Source of the DNA: an uncultured bacterium
Lineage (GTDB): Bacteria; Atribacterota; Atribacteria; Atribacterales; Caldatribacteriaceae
Direction of reading: 5' to 3'
DNA length: 56,708 bases
NCBI GenBank assembly: GCA_937139415.1
Contig: CAKZPS010000050.1
Coordinates: forward strand, 1 to 56,708
Of the stretch, positions 17,267 to 26,400 are shown piece after piece. Numbering within the stretch: position 1 is the stretch's first letter; the number at the start of each line of letters is the position of its first letter. Under the pieces are notes generated by a model, which was given only the letters and a program-made list of their open reading frames with translations, was not told where the DNA came from and made no database searches. Position numbers and translations under genes: made by a program.

Positions 17267-18139
17267 GTGAGAATTAGCTTTCATACCGATGCTTTCAATT
17301 CGGCAGTATTCAGCTTTGAAAAAGCTCTCGCCTGGGCGAAGGCAAACGATATCCACTATATCGAAGCAGGACTCATTGAGGGAGTATCTTGGATTCACGG
17401 ATTAGGGTATTTTCCCCATATTTCGCTCAGTGAAGATCCTCTCAAGGTGGGAGAACTCCTGGAACAATACGGAGTACAATTCTCCCAGCTCGATGCCGCC
17501 TATCCTCTTTCGGGAAATGAGGGGTTATACTACGGTGTTCCCTACGTTCTCAAATCCCTTGCTTGGGCAAAGCTTGTGGGATGCCCCAATATCGCTACCA
17601 CCGATGGACTGAAAAAACCTGAAGAGATGAGTGTTGAGGAAGCCATGGAACTCATGAAGCGGGCCTATGGCACCATTGTCGAAGCAGCTGAACGCTATCA
17701 GATTACCGTCAATATTGAGGTTCACGGGTACTTCACTACCAACCCCGACCTCTTAGAGCGAATGCTCCACTTCGTACAGAGTCCCTACTTTGGTCTCAAC
17801 TTCGATACCGGGAATAGCTTTATCGCCGGTCAAGACCCGGTGGCTTTCTGTCGGCGATTCCTTCCCGCTATTAAGCACGTGCACATCAAAGATGTTTCCG
17901 AGAGTTTGGCGCAAGTGATGCGGGGGAAGGATACCGGTATCGGTATCAGTCACGTAGCAGTAGGGGAGGGAGTGAATGCCGAGAATATCAAAAATATTCT
18001 TGTCCTGCTCCGTGACCACGGCTATACCGGGTGTCTCAGTATCGAGTGTGAAGGGCAAGGTGGACCACTCATTGAGCGTTCTCTGCGGTGGCTCCGCTCA
18101 ACGTTTCAAGAATTGAACATTCCCGAAGAAAAGGAGTAA
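17267..18139 (+). CDS. Sugar-phosphate isomerase/epimerase, xylose-isomerase-like TIM barrel
   Basis: A 290-residue AP-endonuclease-2/xylose-isomerase-like barrel that isomerises or epimerises a sugar or sugar phosphate using a divalent metal. The expected metal and catalytic ligands can be read as Glu151 (NIEVHGY), Asp180 (NFDTGNS), His206 (HVHIKDV) and Glu260 (SIECEG). The GTG start sits 7 bases after an AAGGTGGGGA ribosome site. It is the last gene of the AraC-divergent sugar operon, so its substrate is probably the imported sugar or its first product. IolE-, tagatose/allulose-epimerase- and xylose-isomerase-like roles are all possible; none can be chosen by eye. Confidence 0.87.
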   Translation: MRISFHTDAFNSAVFSFEKALAWAKANDIHYIEAGLIEGVSWIHGLGYFPHISLSEDPLKVGELLEQYGVQFSQLDAAYPLSGNEGLYYGVPYVLKSLAWAKLVGCPNIATTDGLKKPEEMSVEEAMELMKRAYGTIVEAAERYQITVNIEVHGYFTTNPDLLERMLHFVQSPYFGLNFDTGNSFIAGQDPVAFCRRFLPAIKHVHIKDVSESLAQVMRGKDTGIGISHVAVGEGVNAENIKNILVLLRDHGYTGCLSIECEGQGGPLIERSLRWLRSTFQELNIPEEKE

Positions 18140-18234
18140 AACCGTTTGAAGGGACGATAAAGGAGACTCTTTGCAAGGGGATCTTTCTGCGTTATCCCTT
18201 TTTTGGCGCTTTCTTGCGAATGTTTACGCTCTCA

Positions 18235-18426
18235 TTGCGAGCCTCGCTTTCTCGCTTGGCGAAGTAACCTCATAGTTTTTCCCTGAAGAGACAGAAAAAG
18301 ATAAGACCGCCACGGCACAAGATGCGCGCCTCGCAGTGACAAAAAAACTCAAGCATGAGATACCCTCCTCGCGATGACAAAAGGGGGTCATTCCGAGGGT
18401 CTTTTTTCCGTCTCCCGTGGGAATCC
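18235..18426 (+). repeat. 192-bp intergenic repeat, copy A
   Basis: Aligns without gaps to 35338-35529 with four mismatches by eye count, all in the segments around 18366-18387. The left part contains an imperfect palindrome built on TTGCGAGC and the right part has CTCGCGATGACAAAA and GTCATTCCGAGGG. Related motifs (ATTGCGAGC ... GGCGAAG.AA.CTC, GCAGTGAC, GTCATTCCGA) are known as widespread non-coding repeats in many bacterial genomes. Decayed relatives occur at 12420-12545 and 53088-53160. No open frame or transposase is inside. Confidence 0.9.
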
Positions 18427-18719
18427 CACATTCTTTGAGACCGCTACGGAGCCTCGAAATGGAACTCCTTGCAGGACCGAGGGCTCCTTTCTTCTATAAT
18501 AATTCATCTCTTTTTGACGCTTCGTTCATTCCTTTGGGTCGCATGTTTTTTTGGGGTTTTTCTCTCTGTAATTTAGCAAGTTTTGGGAAGAGCGGGCAGT
18601 AGCGGGGGGTTTATCCGCATGAGGTTAAAAAAAACGGACAAAATGGGGATAATTTTAGCAATATTTTGAATAAATTTGGTAAACTTTTAGAAGAAAATAT
18701 GCCAGATTTGGGAAAGAAC

Positions 18720-18749
18720 TTGACAAAAATGGAAGATATTCCGTACAAT
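18720..18749 (+). promoter_or_regulatory. Sigma-70 promoter of the rhamnose importer operon
   Basis: TTGACA at 18720-18725 and TACAAT at 18744-18749, spacer 18. The surrounding 80 bases are AT-rich. Predicted start near 18756 leaves about 95 bases of leader before rhaS; the leader begins with a strong AAGGAGGT at 18763-18770 that is too far from rhaS to be its ribosome site. Confidence 0.75.
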
Positions 18750-18849
18750 TCTCTTAACCGACAAGGAGGTGGTGGTTGAGGAGAGGAAACGAGTGATTTT
18801 GGTGAGGGGTATACTTTTCTTTTCATTTTGGAAGGAGGTTGGATGAGGA

Positions 18850-19857
18850 GTGAAGAAGAACGTTTCTCTTTTGGTGTTTCTCCTTTTGGGTATTTTTGTC
18901 CTGACGGGAAGTGTTTTCGCCAAAGGATTCACTATTGGCATGGTGGTAAAAAACTTGGGTAATCCCTTTATGGATGCCTGTGGTAAAGGTGGTCAAGAGG
19001 CGTGCGAGCTTTTGGGCAATACGTTGATTTTCCAGGGTCCTGCAACACCGACGGTGGAGGGGCAAATTGAAATTATCGAGAATTTGATTGCCCAAAAAGT
19101 GGATGCTATCTGCGTCACCGCTAACGATTTCGATGCTTTGGTGCCGGTATTGAAGAAGGCCATGGCCAACAATATCAAGGTTGTTTCCTTTGACTCAGCA
19201 GTGAATCCTGAGGGACGCATCGTTCATGTCAATCAAGCTGATGCCGAACAGATCGGAAAGCTCCAGGTACAAGCCATCGCGGAGATGATTGGGTATGAAG
19301 GAGAAATCGCCATTCTCTCCGCCGGCGCTACCATGACCAACCAGAACACTTGGATTGCTTACATGAAAGAAGAGCTCAAGGACCCCAAGTATGCTAAAAT
19401 GAATTTGGTCACCATTGTATACGGTGATGACTTGCGAGATAAGAGCTACAACGAGGCCATGGGTCTTTTCAAGTCTTATCCTAACCTGAAAGGGATCATC
19501 TCTCCGACTACCGTAGGAGTGAGTGCTGCAGCGAAAGCCATTACCGATGCGGGATTGGTTGGTAAGATTAAGCTCACCGGTCTTGGGCTTCCCAGTGAAA
19601 TGGCGGAGTGGATTCACAATGGTGCTTGTGAAGCCATGTTCCTGTGGAATCCCATCGATCTCGGATATTTGGCTGCCTACGTGGCCGGATTGCTCTGTGA
19701 TGGTACCATTACCGGGAAAGAAGGCGAACAATTCTCTGCCGGACGGATGGGTGATTATACCATCACTAAGGCGGGAGACGGTGGTACTGAAGTCCTACTT
19801 GGCCCACCGTTCCGCTTCGACAGGAGCAATATCGACGAGTGGAAGAACGTGTACTAA
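18850..19857 (+). CDS. rhaS: Rhamnose-type ABC transporter substrate-binding protein RhaS
   Basis: Binds its sugar outside the membrane and hands it to RhaTPQ. The 335-residue protein has a signal peptide (MKKNVSLLVFLLLGIFVL then SVFA-KG). The C-terminal half follows RhaS of rhizobia closely in remembered family sequence: 'TNQNTWIAYMKEEL', 'KSYPNLKGIISPTTVGV', 'KLTGLGLPSEMAEWI', 'LWNPIDLGYLAAYVAG' and 'LGPPFRFDRSNIDEW'. The GTG at 18850 is preceded by AAGGAGG (18832-18838) and GAGGAG; no ATG in frame fits. The gene order SBP, tandem ATPase, permease, permease is that of the rhizobial rhaSTPQ system. AI-2 (Lsr) transporters have the same architecture but fit the sequence less well. Confidence 0.88.
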   Translation: MKKNVSLLVFLLLGIFVLTGSVFAKGFTIGMVVKNLGNPFMDACGKGGQEACELLGNTLIFQGPATPTVEGQIEIIENLIAQKVDAICVTANDFDALVPVLKKAMANNIKVVSFDSAVNPEGRIVHVNQADAEQIGKLQVQAIAEMIGYEGEIAILSAGATMTNQNTWIAYMKEELKDPKYAKMNLVTIVYGDDLRDKSYNEAMGLFKSYPNLKGIISPTTVGVSAAAKAITDAGLVGKIKLTGLGLPSEMAEWIHNGACEAMFLWNPIDLGYLAAYVAGLLCDGTITGKEGEQFSAGRMGDYTITKAGDGGTEVLLGPPFRFDRSNIDEWKNVY

Positions 19858-19870
19858 AGCTCATGAATTT

Positions 19871-19898
19871 CACGTGGACAGGGATCCCTGTCCACGTG
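19871..19898 (+). terminator. Perfect palindromic hairpin after rhaS
   Basis: A 28-base perfect palindrome (CACGTGGACAGGGA and its complement, centre GGATCC) followed by TTCTTT begins 13 bases after the rhaS stop and ends 17 bases before the rhaT GTG. It can terminate part of the transcripts or protect rhaS mRNA, and being so close to the rhaT start it could also lower rhaT translation. Confidence 0.75.
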
Positions 19899-19915
19899 TT
19901 CTTTACGGTGCAGAC

Positions 19916-21442
19916 GTGGAGAATGGTATTTTAGAATTACGCGGCATCTCTAAATTTTTTCCTGGTGTGCGGGCGCTTAATCGGGTTGATTTCGACCTCT
20001 ATCCCGGGGAAGTTCATTGTCTCGTGGGAGAAAACGGAGCGGGTAAGTCGACCTTAATTAAAATCATTACCGGGGTATATCAGCCGGACGAAGGAGAAAT
20101 CCTCTATCAGGGGCAAAAGGTGGTATTTGCCAATCCCATGGTAGCCAGCCGTTACCAAATTGCTGCCGTGTATCAACAGCCGGCTTCTTTCCCCCATCTC
20201 ACGGTTACGGAGAATATTTTTTTGGGTCATCCTCTGATCCACCCTAAGAGTAAACGTCTCCTGTGGCCTGCCATGTGGGAGAGGGCTCGGGAACTTCTCC
20301 GATCCCTGGGGAGTGATTTGAGTCCCACGGCGGTTGTGGGGACCTTGAGTGTGGCGCAACAACAGATGGTAGAGATTGCCAAGGCTCTGTCCATTCATGC
20401 CCGTATTCTCATCATGGATGAACCGACCGCCGCACTCACGAGGAGGGAAACCGAGGATCTGTATGCCATTGTGCGTAAGCTCCGTGCTCAAGGGACGGCC
20501 ATTATCTTTATTTCCCACCGGTTTGAGGATATTTACGAGATTGCCGACCGGGTGACGGTGTTACGGGATGGGAAGAGTGTCGGTACTTGGAAAATCGTCG
20601 AGATTGGGGAACAAGACCTCATTCGCGCGATGGTGGGAAGAGAGATTACCCAACTTTTCCCCAAGGCTCAAGTAACTCCGGGAAAAGAGCTTCTCCGGGT
20701 GGAGAAGCTTTCTCGGATAGGTTTCTTCCGCGATATTTCCTTCAGCTTGCGAGCAGGAGAAATCGTGGGATTGAGTGGTCTTGTGGGTTCGGGGAGGACG
20801 GAAGTAGCCCAGGCTATCTTTGGTATTGCTCCGGCAGATGAGGGGAAAATCTTTGTCGAAGGGAAAGAGGTGACTATTAAAAGCCCTCTCGATGCGATTC
20901 GCAATGGCATCGGTTATCTCCCCGAGGATCGTCTCCACCAAGGTCTCTTTTTCCCCATGAGTATTAGCGATAATATTACCATTGCCATTCTTGACGATAT
21001 CGCTCCTTCGGGGTGGTTACAACCGGAACGAGAGCATGAAGTCGCTTCGCGCATGCTCGAACTCCTCAAGATCAAGGCACCCACTATTTTCCATCCGGTT
21101 AGCTCTCTCTCGGGGGGGAACCAGCAGAAAGTAGTCGTTGCCAAACTCTTGGCAGCGCGTCTGCGAATTCTCATCATGGATGAACCGACCCAAGGAGTGG
21201 ATGTAGGAGCAAAGGCGGCCATCCACCAAATCATGTCCGATTTGGCTAAGGAAGGTTTGGGAATTCTCATGATCTCCTCAGAAATGCCTGAGATTTTGGG
21301 AATGAGCGACCGAATATTGGTTATGCACGAAGGACGCATCAGTGGGGAGTTCTCTCGTGGGGAAGCTACGCAGGAGAAACTCCTTGAAGCGGCTGTGAAT
21401 GTGGAACGTTCTCGAAAGAGAGAGGTGAACATAAGTGGTTAG
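19916..21442 (+). CDS. rhaT: Rhamnose-type ABC transporter ATPase RhaT (tandem domains)
   Basis: Two-domain ATPase of 508 residues. Domain 1: Walker A GENGAGKST, signature 'LSVAQQQMVEIAKAL', Walker B 'ILIMDEPTAAL'. Domain 2: 'SGLVGSGRTEVAQ' as degenerate P-loop, signature LSGGNQQKVVVAKLL, 'LIMDEPTQGVDVGAKA'. The frame is open back into rhaS, but homology begins at VENGILELRGISKFFPGVRAL, so GTG 19916 is chosen; it has no good ribosome site. Only 58 bp separate it from rhaS, and its end overlaps the next gene by 8 bases. Confidence 0.92.
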   Translation: MENGILELRGISKFFPGVRALNRVDFDLYPGEVHCLVGENGAGKSTLIKIITGVYQPDEGEILYQGQKVVFANPMVASRYQIAAVYQQPASFPHLTVTENIFLGHPLIHPKSKRLLWPAMWERARELLRSLGSDLSPTAVVGTLSVAQQQMVEIAKALSIHARILIMDEPTAALTRRETEDLYAIVRKLRAQGTAIIFISHRFEDIYEIADRVTVLRDGKSVGTWKIVEIGEQDLIRAMVGREITQLFPKAQVTPGKELLRVEKLSRIGFFRDISFSLRAGEIVGLSGLVGSGRTEVAQAIFGIAPADEGKIFVEGKEVTIKSPLDAIRNGIGYLPEDRLHQGLFFPMSISDNITIAILDDIAPSGWLQPEREHEVASRMLELLKIKAPTIFHPVSSLSGGNQQKVVVAKLLAARLRILIMDEPTQGVDVGAKAAIHQIMSDLAKEGLGILMISSEMPEILGMSDRILVMHEGRISGEFSRGEATQEKLLEAAVNVERSRKREVNISG

Positions 21443-22445
21443 CAGATCCTCTTCTCCGACCGTGGTTTTGCGCTTGCGAGGATTCCGAGAGTTGGGAATC
21501 ATCATTTTCATCGTTCTCATTTCCCTGGTTATCGGGGCGCGTAATCCCCGCTTTCTGACTTGGGGGAACCTCCATGACATGCTCCTTGATACGGCCATCC
21601 TTTCGATTTTAGCGGTAGGGATGATGCTCGTGCTGGTGACAGGGGGCATTGACCTTTCGGCAGAGTCGGGACTTGCCCTCACCGGAATGGTGGCGGGCAT
21701 GGTGATCAAAGCCCATCCCCATTTGTCGCCCCTTTTCATGCTCTTTTTGGGGTTGGGATTGGGGAGTCTCTTAGGAGCATTGACCGGGGTGATCGTGGCA
21801 TGGGGCAGGGTTTTACCCATTATTGCCACCTTGAGTATGATGTACGTCTATCGAGGGATTACCTTTATCATCAGCGGGGGCAAATGGATCAACGCTTACG
21901 AAATGCCCGACTCTTTCAAGGAAATGGCTACCGGGCGGCTCTTAGGGTTTTCCAATCTCATCACCATCGCTCTCCTCGTATACCTCGTTTTTTACTATTT
22001 CATTTACCATACCCGCACCGGTCGGGAGATTTATGCCGTGGGGAGTAACCTCGAAGCGGCACGGATCATTGGTATCGATACTACCTTTATCACCTGGCTT
22101 GTGTACACTCTCTCCGGGGCTCTCTACGGGCTCTCAGGGGTTATGTGGGTAGCACGTTATGCCTCGGCACAGAACGATACCGCTACCGGTTTTGTGATGA
22201 CCATCGTGGCTGCCTGCGTCCTGGGGGGTGTGAGCATTACCGGCGGAGTAGGGAGTTTATTTGGGGTCCTCCTTGGTTCGGTCACCATTGGGATTATTAA
22301 CAACGCCCTCCCCATGGTCCGTATTTCCCCCTTTTGGAAGATGGCATTGCAAGGAATCATTATTTTGGTAGCAGTGATGGTGAATATCCTGATCACTCAG
22401 AGTGTGGAAAGAGCGCAACGACGTCGTCGAAATGAGGAAATCTGA
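21435..22445 (+). CDS. rhaP: Rhamnose-type ABC transporter permease RhaP
   Basis: First of two RbsC-family permeases of this system, 336 residues, highly hydrophobic. Landmarks: 'ARNPRFLTWGNLHDMLLDTAILSILAVGMMLVLVTGGIDLS' near residues 35-75 and 'CVLGGVSITGGVGSLFGVLLGSV' near 255-280. The GTG start overlaps the rhaT end by 8 bases, so translation is probably coupled. The C terminus is a short basic tail (RAQRRRR). Having two different permease genes distinguishes this importer from the one at 13713-17249. Confidence 0.9.
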   Translation: MVSRSSSPTVVLRLRGFRELGIIIFIVLISLVIGARNPRFLTWGNLHDMLLDTAILSILAVGMMLVLVTGGIDLSAESGLALTGMVAGMVIKAHPHLSPLFMLFLGLGLGSLLGALTGVIVAWGRVLPIIATLSMMYVYRGITFIISGGKWINAYEMPDSFKEMATGRLLGFSNLITIALLVYLVFYYFIYHTRTGREIYAVGSNLEAARIIGIDTTFITWLVYTLSGALYGLSGVMWVARYASAQNDTATGFVMTIVAACVLGGVSITGGVGSLFGVLLGSVTIGIINNALPMVRISPFWKMALQGIIILVAVMVNILITQSVERAQRRRRNEEI

Positions 22446-22446
22446 T

Positions 22447-23412
22447 ATGAAAAGACGTTTCTTTCGCTGGGAATGGCTCTTATTGATTTTGATTATCGGT
22501 ATTTCTATTGTCAACGGTCGTCTTTCGACTCATTTTTGGAGTTACACCGGGCTCATGGATGCTCTGGCGGTATTCTTGGAGAAAGGGTTCATGGTTTTAA
22601 CGATGGTTCTTGTCCTCGTCATCGGAGATATTGACATTTCCGTGGCCTCGATCACCGCACTTTCTTCGGTTCTCATGGCCATGGCCTATCGTGGTGGTTT
22701 ACCCATGGCGCTTGCGGTGCCCCTTGCCTTAGCTGTGGGCGTGGGGTGTGGATACTTTAACGGCACGCTCATTGCCAAGATTCCCGGATTGTCGGCAATC
22801 ATCGTTACCCTGGCTGGTTCTTCCCTCTACCGGGGCATTGCTTACATTCTCCTCGGTGACCAGGCGGTAGGAGGATTCCCTTCCTGGTATTCTTATCTTG
22901 CCTGGGGATACATAAAGGGGACTCATATTCCTTTCATCATCGTCGCTTTTCTCGTTTGTGCCCTCTTCTATGGTCTCCTCCTCCATCGGACTACCTTTGG
23001 ACGCCGCCTCTACGCCATAGGGAATAATCTGGTCGCAGCCCGTTTCTCGGGGGTCCCGGTGGCGAGAATCAAGCAGATTGTCTTTACCCTCAACGGGCTC
23101 ATGGCAGGAGTTGCCGCGGTATTTCTCACCTCCAAATTGGGGAGCTCCCGCCCTAACATTGCCTTGGGATATGAGCTTGAGGTCATTGCCATCACCGTTT
23201 TGGGTGGAGTCAGTCCCTCGGGGGGAAAGGGAGGCATTGTGGGAGCGTGTTTGGCTCTCCTTCTCATGCGTCTCCTCCGCTACGGGATGGGACTCAAGAA
23301 TATCCCCGGACAGGTGATGATGGTCCTCATTGGGATTATCCTCATCGGCGTGGTGATGGTTCCCCAATTGGTGAGCACACGAAAGGGGAAACCGCTCGTT
23401 CGAGAGAGTTAA
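22447..23412 (+). CDS. rhaQ: Rhamnose-type ABC transporter permease RhaQ
   Basis: Second permease, 321 residues, expected to pair with RhaP. It shows the same family motifs: 'LEKGFMVLTMVLVLVIGDIDISVASITALSSVLMA' and 'AITVLGGVSPSGGKGGIVGACLALLLM'. The ATG at 22447 starts one base after the rhaP stop and has a short GAGG site upstream within rhaP. Its stop overlaps the stop of the convergent glycosyltransferase gene by 4 bases, and no terminator is visible between them. Confidence 0.9.
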   Translation: MKRRFFRWEWLLLILIIGISIVNGRLSTHFWSYTGLMDALAVFLEKGFMVLTMVLVLVIGDIDISVASITALSSVLMAMAYRGGLPMALAVPLALAVGVGCGYFNGTLIAKIPGLSAIIVTLAGSSLYRGIAYILLGDQAVGGFPSWYSYLAWGYIKGTHIPFIIVAFLVCALFYGLLLHRTTFGRRLYAIGNNLVAARFSGVPVARIKQIVFTLNGLMAGVAAVFLTSKLGSSRPNIALGYELEVIAITVLGGVSPSGGKGGIVGACLALLLMRLLRYGMGLKNIPGQVMMVLIGIILIGVVMVPQLVSTRKGKPLVRES

Positions 23413-26400
23413 CTCTGTTTGGTGTTTTCGACCCGTTTTCCGAGATACCTCGCCCATCGCTTCCAAGAGGAAGGAGTATTCTCGGTGAGGAGGATTGTAT
23501 CCACTGCCTGGATGAGAGCGCCGTGTTCTCCCTCGCTCAAGCTCTCGTTCACAAGGAGGATATCGGGCGTTTTCTCCGGGTCTATTCCTTGCGCGGCTAA
23601 AAACTCGGTCATCTTTTGGAGAACCGCCGAAGGTTCACCCTCTTCATAGACCACCAAGGTGACCTCCTCTTCCGGTGAGAAACTGCGGAGGTACCAGAGG
23701 AGGACCTCTTCAGAGAAAGGTGCTAAGTAGCGCACCTTTCTTGCCCCGTCAAGAGGGTAGGGTGAGGGTTGGAGGGGAACGAAGTGCTCCGCAGGGCTGA
23801 AGCTTCTCTTAAGGAGTGTACCGAGTGGATAACCTTCGGTAGGAGAGAGGTTTTGAGGCAGTTCCCATTTCTTTTTAAACTTCTCCCAGTTTTCTAACAT
23901 CAGCGCTCGGTAATCGATTTTTTCCCTCTGGAAGGTCTTACTCCCAAAGTGGTGGATGAAGACGTCATGGGCTACTTTGATCCGGAATCCGGCGAGTTGG
24001 GCCCGAATGCAGAAATCATCATCTTCGAAGTTCCCCAAGCCAAAGTATAGGTCAAATCCTCCGATGGCCTCGATAACCTCTCTTTTCACGAGCATGCAAA
24101 AGCCGATCACCCTCCCCACATTCTCCCACTTTCCCGCTCTCTCCAGGCTCCACGCTCGGGCAAACTCTTGCATCTTGTCCATGTCTTCTCCATAGGGGAC
24201 CTGAGGAACGATTTGGAGCCCAGCAACGTAGTTGGAGCAGGGGCCGACAATGCCCACCCGGGGGTCCGATTCTGCACAGGCGATGAGCCGCCTGAGCCAC
24301 CCCTCGGTGACGATGGTGTCGTTATTCAAGAAGAGGAGATAATTCCCCTTCGCTTCTCTGATTCCCCGGTTGTTCCCCAAGGGAAATCCGAGGTTCTCTC
24401 CATTTTGAACGAGGGTAACCCCTTTTTCTTGTCCTAAGAATTCTACCGTTCCATCGGTCGAGCCGTTATCCACAACGATGATTTCATGTGGTTCGGGGGT
24501 GTACCGGCGGATACTCTCTAAGCACTTTTGGGTGTACTCGAGGTTATTGCGGGTGAGGAGGATGATAGAAGTAAGAGGTGGCTCGTATTTTTTGATTGCC
24601 GGGGGAGAAATGGCTTGAAGTGAATTGTCGGGAAAAAGGATGTAGTCAGGAGTGATTTTCCCCAACCACTTTTTATGGAGTCGTTCGATGTTTTCTCTTA
24701 CTTTCCGAAACCGCTCTGGACCGCTTTGGGCCTCATGGTGAATGACTACACTTTGAGGTTCATAGACAATGAGCCAACCTTTACTTTGGAGCTTGAAACA
24801 TAGATCGACGTCTTCATACCCGTTCCAGTATTCTTCATCAAAACCTTCCACTTCCTCAAAAGCCTTACGTCGGATGAGAAGGCACGCAGCGGTAACTGCT
24901 TGGTAATATCGCCTCTCGTTAGTGACCTCGAGGGAAGCTGATTGTTTCTGATACACGTGGGTAGCATAGAGTGGGTCAGAACTCTTGCGATGATCGAGGA
25001 TGATTACCCCCGCGTGTTGAATTGATCCGTCGGGAAAGAGGAGCTTACCCCCTACGGCACCGACCCGAAAGTCATTGTCAAGAAGCTTCACCATAGGTTG
25101 CAACCAGTTCTCCTGCACTTCGGTGTCGTTGTTGAGAAAGAGGAGATACTCTCCGGAACTCACTTCTGCTCCCTGATTACAGGCTTTGGCAAAACCGAGG
25201 TTCACCGTATTCCTGAGATACCGCAAGCGCGGGTACTTCTGAGTAGCTTCCTTGAGGAACTCGGGGGTGCGATCCGAGGAAGCATTGTCAACCACGATAA
25301 CCTCCCAGGGGATATCGGAGGGAGTGTGAGTAAACAAAGCTTGCAGACATTTTTCCGTGAGTTCAACCTTGTTGAAGACCGGTATGATAATGGAGACCTT
25401 GGGATTTTGAAGAATTTTTAGTCGTTTCGTGTATGATTCTGCCTTGTCTCGTTCACCGATTCTTTCGTAAATGTCGCGAAGGTTTTCCGTTGCTAAGATG
25501 TTGTGGGCATCTCGATTCAGGCACTCTTCTAAAATCATGATAGCCAATTCGGTGTGACCTTGAAGAAAGTGGAGAACTCCCAAATCATTTAAGGCCTCGG
25601 TGGTGTCGGGGTAACAAGCAATAAAAGCGTGTAAGAGCTCAATAGATTCTTCGATGAAACCCTTTTTGATGAGTTCTTGAATAGTTTGGTATTGCTTTTC
25701 AGGATTGATTTGGATCCGTTTGATTGCTTCGCTTTCCCTAATGATGGGGAAAAGACGTATCGACTGAAAAGAGGGCTGGACGTCCTGATACTCTTTCATT
25801 TCGTCCTCGACTTTTTTTATGGTCTCGATGAGATTAGCTCTCTCTTCTTCGAGAAAATTTACCTGGCTGAGCCAACCACGGAGTGCATTTCTCAAGTTGG
25901 TAAGAGCAAGGAAATACAATTCAGGACTTTGGAGATAACCCAAGGATCTACTCTTTGTAAGAGCATGGTACCATGATTTTAAAGAAAAGAAAAACATCTC
26001 AGGGTTTCTTTGGGTTTGTTGCGCATGTTGTCGAAATGAACTCAGTGGTTGTGCGATGTAGATAATATTACCCTTGGCGAGGAGCCATATCCATAGAGCG
26101 ACGTCGATCAGGCCTCTTTGTTCTTTCTCTTCGCCATAAAGTTTGTAGAAAAAGGTCTTAAAGTTGTGGGCGTCTTCTCTGCGGAACATGACAGTAGAAG
26201 GTTCGCCAATGAAGTTAACCAGTTGAGTTAAGAGCAGATTACCGCAATCGATGCCAGTAATGTAAACATCTCGATCGCTTAATGGCCGAGTGGCACCGTC
26301 GTCAGGAAGTAGGTTCTCATTTTCATCGATGCGATTTCTTTTGCTCGTGACGAGCGTGATTCTCTTATCATAGGCTTCAAAATAAGCAACCATGTTTTTG

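Larger units (their letters stand above)
18140..18849 (+). other. Long intergenic region holding a repeat, the rhaS promoter and a leader
   Basis: This 710-bp gap contains the 192-bp intergenic repeat (18235-18426), a stretch (18430-18660) in which nothing convincing was found apart from an isolated TATAAT near 18494, and the rhaS promoter at 18720-18749 with its leader of about 95 bases. A small open frame at 18417-18602 overlaps the repeat, lacks a ribosome site and is not called. Confidence 0.6.

Noticed and set aside
18417-18602. 61-codon open frame in the gap before rhaS
   Set aside because: Overlaps the end of the intergenic repeat, no ribosome site, low-complexity F/S-rich sequence.
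19523-19915. Upstream extension of the rhaT frame into rhaS
   Set aside because: Overlaps the supported rhaS gene and shows no homology; similarity starts at GTG 19916.
18850-23412. Assignment of the four-gene importer as an AI-2 (Lsr) system
   Set aside because: Architecture is the same, but the binding protein follows RhaS in its C-terminal half and no lsrK/F/G genes are present.
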